A stretch of 54,703 bases of DNA from NCBI RefSeq assembly GCF_004348725.1, contig NZ_SMKR01000025.1, positions 1 to 54,703 of the forward strand, in the 5' to 3' direction. Under the pieces are notes generated by a model. The model did not search any database and was not told where the DNA came from. It saw only the letters and a program-made list of their open reading frames with translations. Of this stretch, positions 1-7,887 are shown piece by piece. This DNA is from Kribbella turkmenica (GTDB lineage: Bacteria > Actinomycetota > Actinomycetes > Propionibacteriales > Kribbellaceae). Made by a program: the position numbers and the translations under genes. How positions within the stretch are numbered: position 1 is the stretch's first letter; the number at the start of each line of letters is the position of its first letter.

Positions 1-2
1 AA

Positions 3-164
3 CACGCCCACACCGTTCGGGTCCGCCTAACTACCACCCCAACCGGCCCCGACACCCTTCTGGCCGACATCACCCCCGCCGCAGTGGCCGACCTGCACCT
101 CACGCCCGGTCAGTCCCTACACGCCACCCTCAAAGCCACCGAAATCCACAGCTACCCGAGCTGA
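3..164 (+). CDS. C-terminal fragment of a TOBE-domain protein (molybdate-type ABC ATPase or molybdopterin-binding protein)
   Basis: This is the open end of a gene entering from the left edge; 53 residues remain before the TGA at 162-164. The fragment starts HAHTVRVRL, continues through ADITPAAVADLHLTPGQ and ends KATEIHSYPS. The alternating hydrophobic strands and the 'L-x-P-G-x-x-L-x-A-x-L-K-A-T-E-I' ending are typical of TOBE (transport-associated OB) domains, which bind molybdate or tungstate at the C-terminus of ModC-type ATPases. The rest of the protein is outside the window, so its exact identity is inferred. It overlaps the convergent next gene by 13 nt tail to tail. Confidence 0.6.
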   Translation, partial: HAHTVRVRLTTTPTGPDTLLADITPAAVADLHLTPGQSLHATLKATEIHSYPS

Positions 165-1168
165 TGGCTCCAGGCGAGCTGGAGCAGGGCCGCGCCAGCG
201 GCTTGCATGGGCTGGTGGCGGACGTAGTCGTCGACTGCCGCGGCGCTGAACGGTAGCGGGGCCAGCACCCGGCCTTCCTCGTTGCCGGCCACCACCTCGC
301 CGAACAGGTCGTCGAACACGTCGGCGTCGATGGACAGCACGGTCAGGAGGTCGGTGGCGAAGGTCAGCGGGTCGACGCCCAGACCGACGCACTGTGCGCG
401 GACAGTACCGTCCGTGAGCCCGGCCGTCACCCGAGCGGCGAACGGCCAATTGGTGTAATCGACCGGGACGCCGTAGTCCTCCGGACGGCCGAGGAGTTCC
501 TCGGACAGTTCCCGGAGAATGTTGTGCCAGAGTGAGAAGTCGCTGGTCTCGTCCGAGGTCGGCTGGAAGATGCCGGACGGGGCCACCTGGTAGAGACCGC
601 CGGCGTGGCCGACCTTGCTGGGGTCTCGCCAGTGCAGGTAGAAGCGTGAGCCGCGGTCCTTGTCGCTGCGGATGGTCAGAGTGCTGATGGCGACGTTGAT
701 CGGGCGCCGGGCGGGGTCCCAGGGGTTGCCGATGGCGGTGCGCAGGTCGTCGCGTCCTGCGGCGTACTCGTGGGCGGCGGCCTCACCGGTGTTCATGCTG
801 TCGAAGTAGCTGCCGCGTCCGAAGCGCAGTATGGGACCCGGCCCGGCCAGGTCGGCGTCGAGGAGGCGGTACGTCGGGCGGTTCTCGAAGACCGCTGGTC
901 GCGCCAGTCCGGTGACTGCCTCGGCGTACGACGCGTAGCCGGGTGGCAGCGAGGTAGCGGCCACCGCCGAGGACGCCGCGGCGGGATCGAACTCGAGCCG
1001 CACCGAGGCGAGCGGAATCGGGTCGGCCGGGATCCAGTGCGCCGGTGCGAGCAGCGGCGTACCCGCGACCCGACGCTCGGCGGGGTACTCGCCGGCCGCC
1101 TGCACGCCGAGGCGATAGCGGTTCTCGACCAGGTGCCGGCGTTCCGCCAGCCAGGTCTCCGGAGTCAC
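152..1168 (-). CDS. Nudix-like hypothetical protein
   Basis: A 338-residue soluble protein with no signal peptide or membrane segment. Its C-terminal half carries a Nudix-box-like helix, LRELSEELLG, preceded by a Gly/Pro-rich strand (GIFQP). This resembles the Nudix-like domain seen at the C-terminus of some actinobacterial regulators, but I see no helix-turn-helix in its N-terminus. I chose the internal GTG at 1168 because AGGGAGG lies just upstream; the frame also opens five codons earlier at 1183. Its substrate is unknown. It is divergent from the lanthipeptide operon, so the shared 240-nt spacer carries both promoters. Confidence 0.6.
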   Translation of the reverse strand: MTPETWLAERRHLVENRYRLGVQAAGEYPAERRVAGTPLLAPAHWIPADPIPLASVRLEFDPAAASSAVAATSLPPGYASYAEAVTGLARPAVFENRPTYRLLDADLAGPGPILRFGRGSYFDSMNTGEAAAHEYAAGRDDLRTAIGNPWDPARRPINVAISTLTIRSDKDRGSRFYLHWRDPSKVGHAGGLYQVAPSGIFQPTSDETSDFSLWHNILRELSEELLGRPEDYGVPVDYTNWPFAARVTAGLTDGTVRAQCVGLGVDPLTFATDLLTVLSIDADVFDDLFGEVVAGNEEGRVLAPLPFSAAAVDDYVRHQPMQAAGAALLQLAWSHQLG

Positions 1169-1271
1169 ACGGCCTCCCTGCACGAGCCAATGACATCCAA
1201 GTTATGGGTTGTGACGTCACTGTCGCGGATTGACATGGTGTAACGGTGGGAATCACGCTCAGAGACTGCGG

Positions 1272-1300
1272 TGAGGTAACGAAGAGTGTTTAGTTACTCA
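1272..1300. promoter_or_regulatory. Inverted repeat in the promoter region of the class III lanthipeptide operon
   Basis: TGAgGTAAC (1272-1280) and GTTACTCA (1293-1300) form a dyad with a one-base bulge and a 12-nt spacer, about 110 nt before the lanKC start. It is a candidate binding site for the RamR-like regulator at the far end of the cluster; that link is inference. The same spacer holds a perfect 10-bp palindrome, GTGACGTCAC (1211-1220). Confidence 0.3.
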
Positions 1301-1408
1301 CTCGTAGTGGGTGCGTTCTTCACATCAGAGTGATGACATCGTGCACTACGACGACCCCGGCCGGGGTGCCCAAGATGTGCGGGGCACCACGGAAGGGGGT
1401 GGACAGTC

Positions 1409-3991
1409 ATGCGTGACGGAGCGCAGGAGAGTTACGAGTTCTATTGCCTGGCTGATCGGACGTTCTACGAGACGCCGGCCAACCGTGGTGCCGAGCACCC
1501 GGACTTCGCGTTGTGCGATCGCCCGGTTCCCGAGGGCTGGCAGCACGTGCCCGGGGAGACGTGGATGCACTACGCGCCCGGGGACCTCCGGCTTCCCCAG
1601 CAGGGCTGGAAGATCCATGTGTCCGCGCGGCTCGCCGATGTGGAGCGGACGCTCGAGGCCGTCTGGGAGTACTGCGTACCCCGCGGCATCGCGTTCAAGT
1701 TCCTGCGCAACGAGCCCGTGCTGGTGATGGTCAACTCGAAGTCCGCGCCGCGCGGGTCGAGCGGCAAGCTGGTGACGATCTACCCCGCGGACGAGGCCGA
1801 GCTGCGGACCACGCTGACCGCGCTCGACGAGATCCTCCGCGGTGTCGAGGGCCCGTACATCCTGAGCGACCTGCGCTACGGCGAGGGCCCGCTGTTCGTC
1901 CGGTACGGCGCGTTCGTCAGCAGGTTCTGCCTGTCGCCGACCGGTGAGCGGGTGCTCGCGATCGAGGACGGCCAGGGCCGGCTCGTCCCGGACCATCGCG
2001 GCCCGACGTTCTCGGTGCCGCCGTGGGTGCCGCTGCCGGAGTTCCTGCGGCCGCATCTCGACGCCCGCAACGCCGTCACCACCGACGACCTGGCGTACAC
2101 GATCGACGGCGTCATCCAGTTCTCGAACGGCGGCGGCGTCTACCTCGGCCACCACAACGACACCGGCGAGCGGGTCGTCCTCAAGGAGGGCCGCCCGTAC
2201 GCCGGACTCGACATGGCCGGCCGGGACGCGGTCGCCCGGGTCAGCCACGAACGCGACATCCTCGAACAGCTCGACGGTCTCGACGTCGTACCGCGGACCC
2301 ACGACTACCTGCGGCTCGGCGACCATCACTTCCTGGTGCAGGAGCACATCGACTCGGTGTCCCTGCAGCGAGAGCTCGTACGCCGCTATCCCCTGACCCG
2401 CCCGGACGCGACCGCGGCCGAGAAGGCGGAGTACGCCGAGTGGGCGACCGCGATGGTCGCCAAGGTCGAGGACGCGGTAGGGCAGCTGCACGGGCGCGGG
2501 GTCGTGTTCTGCGACCTGCACCCGGACAACGTCCTGCTCGACGCCGACGGCCGGCTCACGCTGATCGACTTCGAGGTCGCCACGTTGGCCGAGGACAAGG
2601 CCCGGTCGGCACTCGCCCATCCGGGGTACGCGGCGCCGCCCGATCGTCAGGGCGTCGACGTGGACCGGTACGCGCTGGCCTGTGTCGCCCTCGGCGTCTA
2701 CGCGCCGCAGACGACGATCCTGCTGAATCTCCACCCCGGCAAGGCGTTCCAGCTCGCCGACATGATCACCGAGACCTTCCCGGTGCCCCGGGCGACGATC
2801 GACGAGGCGGTCCGGACCGTTACCGGGCCGGGCGCGGCCGACGACCTGGCCGGCGTCGCTCTTCCCGGCAAGGCCGAGTGGTCCGACGTACGCGAGGCGC
2901 TGACCAAGGCGATCGTCGCCAGCGCGACGCCGGAGCGCTCCGACCGGCTCTTCCCCGGTGACATCGCGCAGTTCCGCGACGGCGGTGGGATCGACATCGC
3001 GACCGGCGCCGCGGGCGTCCTGTACGCCCTGGCGAAGACGGGAGCCGGCCGCTTCCCGGAGTACGACGACTGGCTGCGGAAGCGGACGCTGGACACTGAG
3101 ACCGGCCCCGGCCTGTACGACGGTCTGCACGGGGTCGCGCACGTCCTCGACGAGCTCGGGTACCACGAGGACGCCTTGGATTTGGTCGATCGCACCCTCG
3201 CCGACGACTGGAGCTCCCGTGAGCTCGGTCTGCACTCCGGGCTCGCCGGCATCGGCCTGAACCTGCTGCACCTCGACACCGAGCCGGCACTGCGGGCGAA
3301 GGCGGTCCGGGTCCTCGACCTGGTCGCGGACCGGCTCGGCGACGTCGACGACGTACCGGAGCTCAGCGGCGGGCAGCATGCGCGGGCCGGTCTGATGTAC
3401 GGCTCGTCCGGGCCGGCGCTGTTGTTCATCGAGGCGTTCGAACGGCTCGGTGACACCGGTCTGCTCGACCTGGCCGAGATCGCGCTCCGGCAGGACCTCA
3501 AGCGGACCATGCTCACCGACGACGGGATGCGGCAGGTCAACCAGGGCTGGCGGACACTGCCGTACCTCGAGGAGGGCTCGGCCGGGGTCGCGCTCGTCCT
3601 GAAGCGCTACCTGCACCACCGCCCGTCCGACGAGCTCGCGAACACCCTGCACGAACTGCAGCGCGTGACGCACTGCTCCTACTACGTCCAACCCGGCCTG
3701 TTCATGGGTCGTGCCGGTCTGCTCCTCACCGCCGCGGCACTGGGTGAGCAGCAGACGACGGTCGACGACCTGGTGCACGGCCTCGGCTGGCACGCGATGC
3801 CGCACGCGGGTGGGCTCGCGTTTCCCGGCAACCAGCTGCTCCGGCTGTCGATGGACCTGGCGACCGGATCGGCCGGCGTCCTGCTGGCTCTGGGAACCGC
3901 GCTGCACGACGCGCCGGTGTCCCTCCCGTTCCTCGGACCTCCCCAGTGGTCCGAGTCCGTGTCCCGACGATCTGCACCAAAGGGGGTGTAA
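1409..3991 (+). CDS. lanKC: Class III lanthipeptide synthetase (LanKC, FlaKC/RamC-like)
   Basis: An 860-residue three-domain enzyme that phosphorylates and eliminates Ser/Thr of the precursor and then forms labionin or lanthionine rings. The N-terminal lyase-like region spans about 1-210. The Ser/Thr-kinase-like region spans about 230-480, with a VLK lysine near 259, the catalytic loop FCDLHPDN (Asp369) and DFE instead of DFG at 387-389. The C-terminal LanC-like region spans about 520-850. It keeps GLHSGLAGIG, MYGSSGPA and FMGRAG but has no Cys/Cys-His zinc triad, the mark of class III rather than class IV. The ATG at 1409 follows GGAAGGGGG. It opens a five-gene operon and ends 5 nt before the precursor gene. 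Confidence 0.95.
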   Translation: MRDGAQESYEFYCLADRTFYETPANRGAEHPDFALCDRPVPEGWQHVPGETWMHYAPGDLRLPQQGWKIHVSARLADVERTLEAVWEYCVPRGIAFKFLRNEPVLVMVNSKSAPRGSSGKLVTIYPADEAELRTTLTALDEILRGVEGPYILSDLRYGEGPLFVRYGAFVSRFCLSPTGERVLAIEDGQGRLVPDHRGPTFSVPPWVPLPEFLRPHLDARNAVTTDDLAYTIDGVIQFSNGGGVYLGHHNDTGERVVLKEGRPYAGLDMAGRDAVARVSHERDILEQLDGLDVVPRTHDYLRLGDHHFLVQEHIDSVSLQRELVRRYPLTRPDATAAEKAEYAEWATAMVAKVEDAVGQLHGRGVVFCDLHPDNVLLDADGRLTLIDFEVATLAEDKARSALAHPGYAAPPDRQGVDVDRYALACVALGVYAPQTTILLNLHPGKAFQLADMITETFPVPRATIDEAVRTVTGPGAADDLAGVALPGKAEWSDVREALTKAIVASATPERSDRLFPGDIAQFRDGGGIDIATGAAGVLYALAKTGAGRFPEYDDWLRKRTLDTETGPGLYDGLHGVAHVLDELGYHEDALDLVDRTLADDWSSRELGLHSGLAGIGLNLLHLDTEPALRAKAVRVLDLVADRLGDVDDVPELSGGQHARAGLMYGSSGPALLFIEAFERLGDTGLLDLAEIALRQDLKRTMLTDDGMRQVNQGWRTLPYLEEGSAGVALVLKRYLHHRPSDELANTLHELQRVTHCSYYVQPGLFMGRAGLLLTAAALGEQQTTVDDLVHGLGWHAMPHAGGLAFPGNQLLRLSMDLATGSAGVLLALGTALHDAPVSLPFLGPPQWSESVSRRSAPKGV

Positions 3992-3996
3992 CAAAC

Positions 3997-4131
3997 ATGG
4001 CACTTCTCGACCTTCAGGGTCTGGAGACCCCGGGCTACGGCGGCGGCCACCACCACGGTGGTTCCACGCTGACCGTGCTGGGCTGCGCTTCACAGCGCCC
4101 GAGCAACCTGAGCCTTCTGCTCTGCCACTGA
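3997..4131 (+). CDS. lanA: Class III lanthipeptide precursor (flavipeptin/SapB-type)
   Basis: A 44-residue peptide. The leader starts MALLDLQGLETP and carries the LLDLQ-type recognition motif that LanKC enzymes bind. The C-terminus has two ring motifs of the form S/T-x2-S/T-x3-C: STLTVLGC (Ser23, Thr26, Cys30) and SNLSLLLC (Ser36, Ser39, Cys43), separated by ASQRP. This is the SapB/RamS and labyrinthopeptin pattern. A Gly/His-rich stretch, GYGGGHHHGG (13-22), lies between the leader motif and the first ring. Pro12 and Pro35 are the only prolines; cleavage after Pro12 by the neighbouring prolyl oligopeptidase would release a 32-residue product. The architecture matches the flavipeptin locus reported from Kribbella flavida; I could not compare sequences. 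Confidence 0.93.
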   Translation: MALLDLQGLETPGYGGGHHHGGSTLTVLGCASQRPSNLSLLLCH

Positions 4132-4148
4132 TCGGTCCCTGGGCAACC

Positions 4149-4197
4149 AGGTTCTGAAGGCCCTGGGTGGGCGGCATACCCACCCAGGGCCGAACCT
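4149..4197 (+). terminator. Strong hairpin between precursor and peptidase genes
   Basis: GGCCCTGGGTGGG (4159-4171) and CCCACCCAGGGCC (4179-4191) form a perfect 13-bp stem with a 7-nt loop. It is extended by AGGTTC (4149-4154) pairing with GAACCT (4192-4197) across a small bulge. No U-tract follows, as is common in high-GC actinomycetes. Its place, just after the precursor stop and about 100 nt before the next gene, suggests partial termination or 3'-end protection that keeps precursor mRNA above that of the processing genes. Confidence 0.75.
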
Positions 4198-4300
4198 GCA
4201 TTCGGTCCGGTCCACCGAAACGAGCGAGGCGATCGGGTCGCGGCGCTCGCCCGCCCGGCCCGACGGCCTGTGTTCCTCTGAACGGAAGGAGGTCCACCCC

Positions 4301-6238
4301 GTGCAGTCCTATCCAAGCGCCGAGCGGCTCCCGCTCGTGGAGCAGGTGCACGGCCACCCGGTCGCGGACCCGTACCGCTGGCTCGAGGACGCGTCGTCCG
4401 CCGGCACCCGGCAGTGGCAGGCCGGCCAGGACGAGCTCTGGCTGAACCACGCCGCCGGTCTCACCGGCCGATTCCGCTTTCGCACCCGGGTCAAGACCCT
4501 CTCGAACGTCGGCACCGTCTCGACGCCGATTTGGCGCGGCGACCGCTGCTTCACCCTCCGCCGCGAGCCGGGGCAACAGCATCCCGTCCTCTACGCCGAC
4601 AGCGAGCCTCTGGTCGACCCGATGCGGCTCGACCCGTCCGGCCTCACCACGCTGGACAGCTGGCAGCCCTCCCCCGACGGCAACCTCCTCGCCTTCCAGG
4701 TGTCGCGAGGCGGCGACGAGCGGTCCGTCCTCCAGCTCCTCGACCTCACCACCGGCCAACCGGTCGACGGCCCGATCGACGGCTGCCGCTACTCCCCCAT
4801 CGCCTGGCTCCCGGACGGAAAGTCCTTCTACTACGTCCGTTTCCGCCAGGTACGACGCCACACGATCGGCTCGAACGAGGACAGCACAGTGCTCGCCGAC
4901 GAAGCGTCGTACGGGCTGGAGATCAGCAATGACGGCCGGTGGCTCGTCGTCTCGGCGGTTCGCGGTGCGGCGAACGATCTCTGGCTGGCCGACCTCAGCA
5001 CCACCGCGCCGCCCACCCCGATCCAGCAGGACGCCGACACGCTCACCGTGATGTCGGTCGGCCACGACGGCCGCCTGTACGTCGTCACCACGAAGGACGC
5101 GCCGACCGGCCGGATCTGCATCGGCGATCCCGCCGCCCCGCTGGTCTGGCACGACTTCATCAGCCCCGAGGCCGCGCTGACCGGTCTCGCCATCCTGGAC
5201 GACGCACTGCTCGTCGGCACGAGTGCGGGGATCGCCGTCCACGACCGTGCCACCGGCAATCGGGTCGGGACCGTCGACCTGCCCGGGCTCGGCTCCATCG
5301 GCTCGCTCACCGCACGTCCCGAGGGCGGAAGCGAGGCTTGGTTCAGCTACACCGACAGCGTCACCCCGTCGGCCGTCTACTGCTACAACGACGAGACCGG
5401 CCGAACGACGCTGTGGTCGCAAACTCCCGGGTCGGCCGCGAAGGCGGAGACACACCTCCTCACCTTCACCACCCCGGACGGCACCGAGATCCACCTGCGA
5501 GCGATCGCTAAGCCTGGCAGTCGCGGACCGCGTCCGACGATCCTCTACGGGTACGGCGGTTTCGGCCAGCAGCTCACGCCGGCGTACTCGGCGTTCACCC
5601 TGGCGTGGGTCGAGGCCGGCGGTGTCTTCGTGACGGCGACTGTCCGAGGCGACGGCGCTGCTCACCAGGACGGCACCGGCGACCGGAAGCAGAAGGTCTT
5701 CGACGACTTCATCGCCGCGGCCGAGCACCTGATCGCGGAGGGCTGGACCGCCTCCGATCAGCTCGCCCTGTGCGGCGAGTCGAACGGCGGACTGCTCGTC
5801 GCGGCCGCGTTGACCCAACGCCCCGAGCTGTTCGCCGCCGCGGTCTGCTCGGCGCCGCTGACGGACATGGTCCGGTACGAGCTGGCCGGCCTGGGCGAGC
5901 GCTGGGTGCCGGAGTTCGGTTCGGCGAAGGATCGCGCGCAGTTCGAGAACCTGCTGTCGTACTCGCCGTACCACCGGGTGGTCGACGGGGTGAAGTATCC
6001 GGCCGTGTTGATCACCGTGTTCGGCAACGACACCCGCGTGGACCCCCTGCACGCACGGAAGATAACGGCCGCTCTGCAGCACGCGACGGACGGTGGGCGC
6101 CCGGTGTTGCTGAGGTTCGACCCGGACGCCGGGCATGCGACCGGATCGGCCTCCAAGGGAATCAGCCTGGCTGCGGACATGCTCGCCTTCCTAGCGGATG
6201 AGACCGGACTGACCGCTCAGGCCGGGCCGGCCTCATGA
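4301..6238 (+). CDS. Prolyl oligopeptidase (S9A), lanthipeptide leader peptidase (FlaP-like)
   Basis: A 645-residue cytoplasmic serine peptidase. The N-terminal half has beta-propeller-like repeats after the diagnostic DPYRWLED motif; the C-terminal half is an alpha/beta-hydrolase. The visible triad is Ser494 in GESNGG (family usually GGSNGG), Asp577 in NDTRVDP and His612 in AGHATG. Prolyl oligopeptidases cut after proline in short peptides. FlaP of Kribbella flavida is known to process a class III lanthipeptide, and this gene has the same context, so cleavage of the precursor after Pro12 is likely. The GTG start at 4301 follows GGAAGGAGG. Its stop overlaps the ABC gene start (ATGA). Confidence 0.93.
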   Translation: MQSYPSAERLPLVEQVHGHPVADPYRWLEDASSAGTRQWQAGQDELWLNHAAGLTGRFRFRTRVKTLSNVGTVSTPIWRGDRCFTLRREPGQQHPVLYADSEPLVDPMRLDPSGLTTLDSWQPSPDGNLLAFQVSRGGDERSVLQLLDLTTGQPVDGPIDGCRYSPIAWLPDGKSFYYVRFRQVRRHTIGSNEDSTVLADEASYGLEISNDGRWLVVSAVRGAANDLWLADLSTTAPPTPIQQDADTLTVMSVGHDGRLYVVTTKDAPTGRICIGDPAAPLVWHDFISPEAALTGLAILDDALLVGTSAGIAVHDRATGNRVGTVDLPGLGSIGSLTARPEGGSEAWFSYTDSVTPSAVYCYNDETGRTTLWSQTPGSAAKAETHLLTFTTPDGTEIHLRAIAKPGSRGPRPTILYGYGGFGQQLTPAYSAFTLAWVEAGGVFVTATVRGDGAAHQDGTGDRKQKVFDDFIAAAEHLIAEGWTASDQLALCGESNGGLLVAAALTQRPELFAAAVCSAPLTDMVRYELAGLGERWVPEFGSAKDRAQFENLLSYSPYHRVVDGVKYPAVLITVFGNDTRVDPLHARKITAALQHATDGGRPVLLRFDPDAGHATGSASKGISLAADMLAFLADETGLTAQAGPAS

Positions 6239-7887
6239 TCACCTTGGGCTCGGTCGCCAAGCATGGCCGCGGCTGGTTGCCGCTGATCGGCCTGAACGCA
6301 CTGATCGGCAGCGCAGTGACGCTCGCGCTGCCGACGATCCTCGGACGGTCGGTCGACGCGATCGTCGCCGGCACCGGCTACACCCCTTGGCTGATGGCTG
6401 CCGCGGGTCTCATCGCGCTCGGGATCGTGGCAAGCCTCGTCGACGCGTTCGCGGGCGCCGCGTGCGTCGCCGAGACCACCGCCTGGCTCCGGCACCGCCT
6501 GGTCAGGCAGATCGTGCACAGCGGACCGCAAGGTACTCGCGACTTCGAGACCGGCGACCTCGTCACCCGGGTCTCCGCGAACGCCACCGACGCCGCGCAG
6601 GCGGGCCCGGCCGCCGTCACCGCGGTCGCCGCCATCGCACCGCCCGCGGGCAGCCTCGTGCTGCTGGCCGTGATCGATCCCTGGCTCGCGGCCGCCTTCT
6701 TCGGCGGCGTGCTGCTGGTGGTCGCGGTCCTCTGGACATTCGCCCGGCGTACGGCGGACGTCAGCCTGGCGTACCAGGAGACGCAGGGACGGATCGCCTC
6801 GCTGCTGTCCGAGTCGCTGACCGGCATCCGTACGATCGCCGCCGCCGGGACGACTGATCGCGAGGAGCGCCGCATCCTCGGCCTGCTCCCCGAGCTCCAC
6901 AAGCACGGTGTCGTCACCTGGCGGATCCTGGCCCGTTCCGGCGCACAGGCCGCGGTCGTCGGACCGCTCGTGCTGGTGGCCGTACTGGCTGTCGGCGGGC
7001 TTCAGGTGGTGGCCGGCCGGATCACCGCCGGTGAGCTGTTCGCCGCTTCACAGTACGCCGTCCTCGGTGCCGGCCTGGGGAACCTCACCGGCGTCATCGG
7101 GGAGATCGCCCGTGCCAAGGCGGGCGTTCATCGGGCGGCCGAGGTCTTGTCGATCGACCCGATCGCCCACGGCACACTGGCGATTCCGGCCGGACCGGGC
7201 CACCTGACCTTCGACGGTGTCAGCGTGGTCGCCGGTGGGAACGTCCTGCTGGACAACGTGAATCTCGACCTCCCCGGCGGCGCGACCGTGGCCGTGGTCG
7301 GTCCGAGCGGCGCGGGGAAGTCCGTGCTGGCCGCGGTGGCCGCGCGGCTGCGTGACCCGTCGGTCGGTCAGGTGTCGCTGGACGGCGTACCGCTGCGGGC
7401 TGTCAGCCGGCGAGCGCTGCGCAGTGCGGTCGGCTGTGCGTTCGAGCGTCCGCAACTGGTCGGCCGGACCATCGGTGAGGCGATCGAGCCGCATGCCGTG
7501 AGTCCGGTGCGAACGCTGGCGGCCGCGCGCGCCACGCACGCGCACGACTTCGTCAGCCGGCTGCCCGACGGGTACTTCACCTCGTTGCGCAAGGCACCGA
7601 TGTCGGGTGGTGAGCGGCAGCGCCTCGGGCTGGCCCGGGCCTGGTCGGCGCACCGGCTGCTCGTGCTGGACGACGCGACCTCGAGCCTGGACACCGCGAC
7701 CGAGCTGCAGATCAGCCGCACCCTCACCGAGGACCGGCACCACCGCACCCGGCTCATCGTCACCCACCGCCCGGCGACGGCTGCGCGCGCCGACCTGGTC
7801 GTCTGGCTCGACCACGGTCGGGTCCGCGCCGTCGCCCCGCACGCCGATCTCTGGCAGAACTCGTCCTACCGTGAGGTCTTCGGTTGA
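6235..7887 (+). CDS. lanT1: ABC exporter half-transporter 1 (degenerate ATPase site)
   Basis: A 550-residue fused membrane-ATPase half-transporter. The N-terminal 300 residues hold about six hydrophobic helices. The nucleotide-binding domain has Walker A GPSGAGKS (356-363), signature MSGGERQR, Walker B LLVLDDATSS (Asp479, Asp480) and a switch histidine in IVTHRP. The residue normally acting as catalytic glutamate is Asp480. There is no N-terminal peptidase domain, consistent with leader removal by the oligopeptidase. It overlaps the genes on both sides by 4 nt and is expected to pair with the next gene as a heterodimeric lanthipeptide exporter. Confidence 0.9.
   Translation: MITLGSVAKHGRGWLPLIGLNALIGSAVTLALPTILGRSVDAIVAGTGYTPWLMAAAGLIALGIVASLVDAFAGAACVAETTAWLRHRLVRQIVHSGPQGTRDFETGDLVTRVSANATDAAQAGPAAVTAVAAIAPPAGSLVLLAVIDPWLAAAFFGGVLLVVAVLWTFARRTADVSLAYQETQGRIASLLSESLTGIRTIAAAGTTDREERRILGLLPELHKHGVVTWRILARSGAQAAVVGPLVLVAVLAVGGLQVVAGRITAGELFAASQYAVLGAGLGNLTGVIGEIARAKAGVHRAAEVLSIDPIAHGTLAIPAGPGHLTFDGVSVVAGGNVLLDNVNLDLPGGATVAVVGPSGAGKSVLAAVAARLRDPSVGQVSLDGVPLRAVSRRALRSAVGCAFERPQLVGRTIGEAIEPHAVSPVRTLAAARATHAHDFVSRLPDGYFTSLRKAPMSGGERQRLGLARAWSAHRLLVLDDATSSLDTATELQISRTLTEDRHHRTRLIVTHRPATAARADLVVWLDHGRVRAVAPHADLWQNSSYREVFG

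Noticed and set aside
1230..1258. TTGACA at 1230-1235 as a -35 box for lanKC
   Set aside because: No acceptable -10 hexamer at 16-18 nt spacing, so I do not call a promoter.
1346..6136. Uninterrupted 1596-codon antisense frame across lanKC and the peptidase gene
   Set aside because: Arg/Gly/Val/Asp-rich composition without domains; a by-product of strong GC3 bias opposite two well-supported genes.
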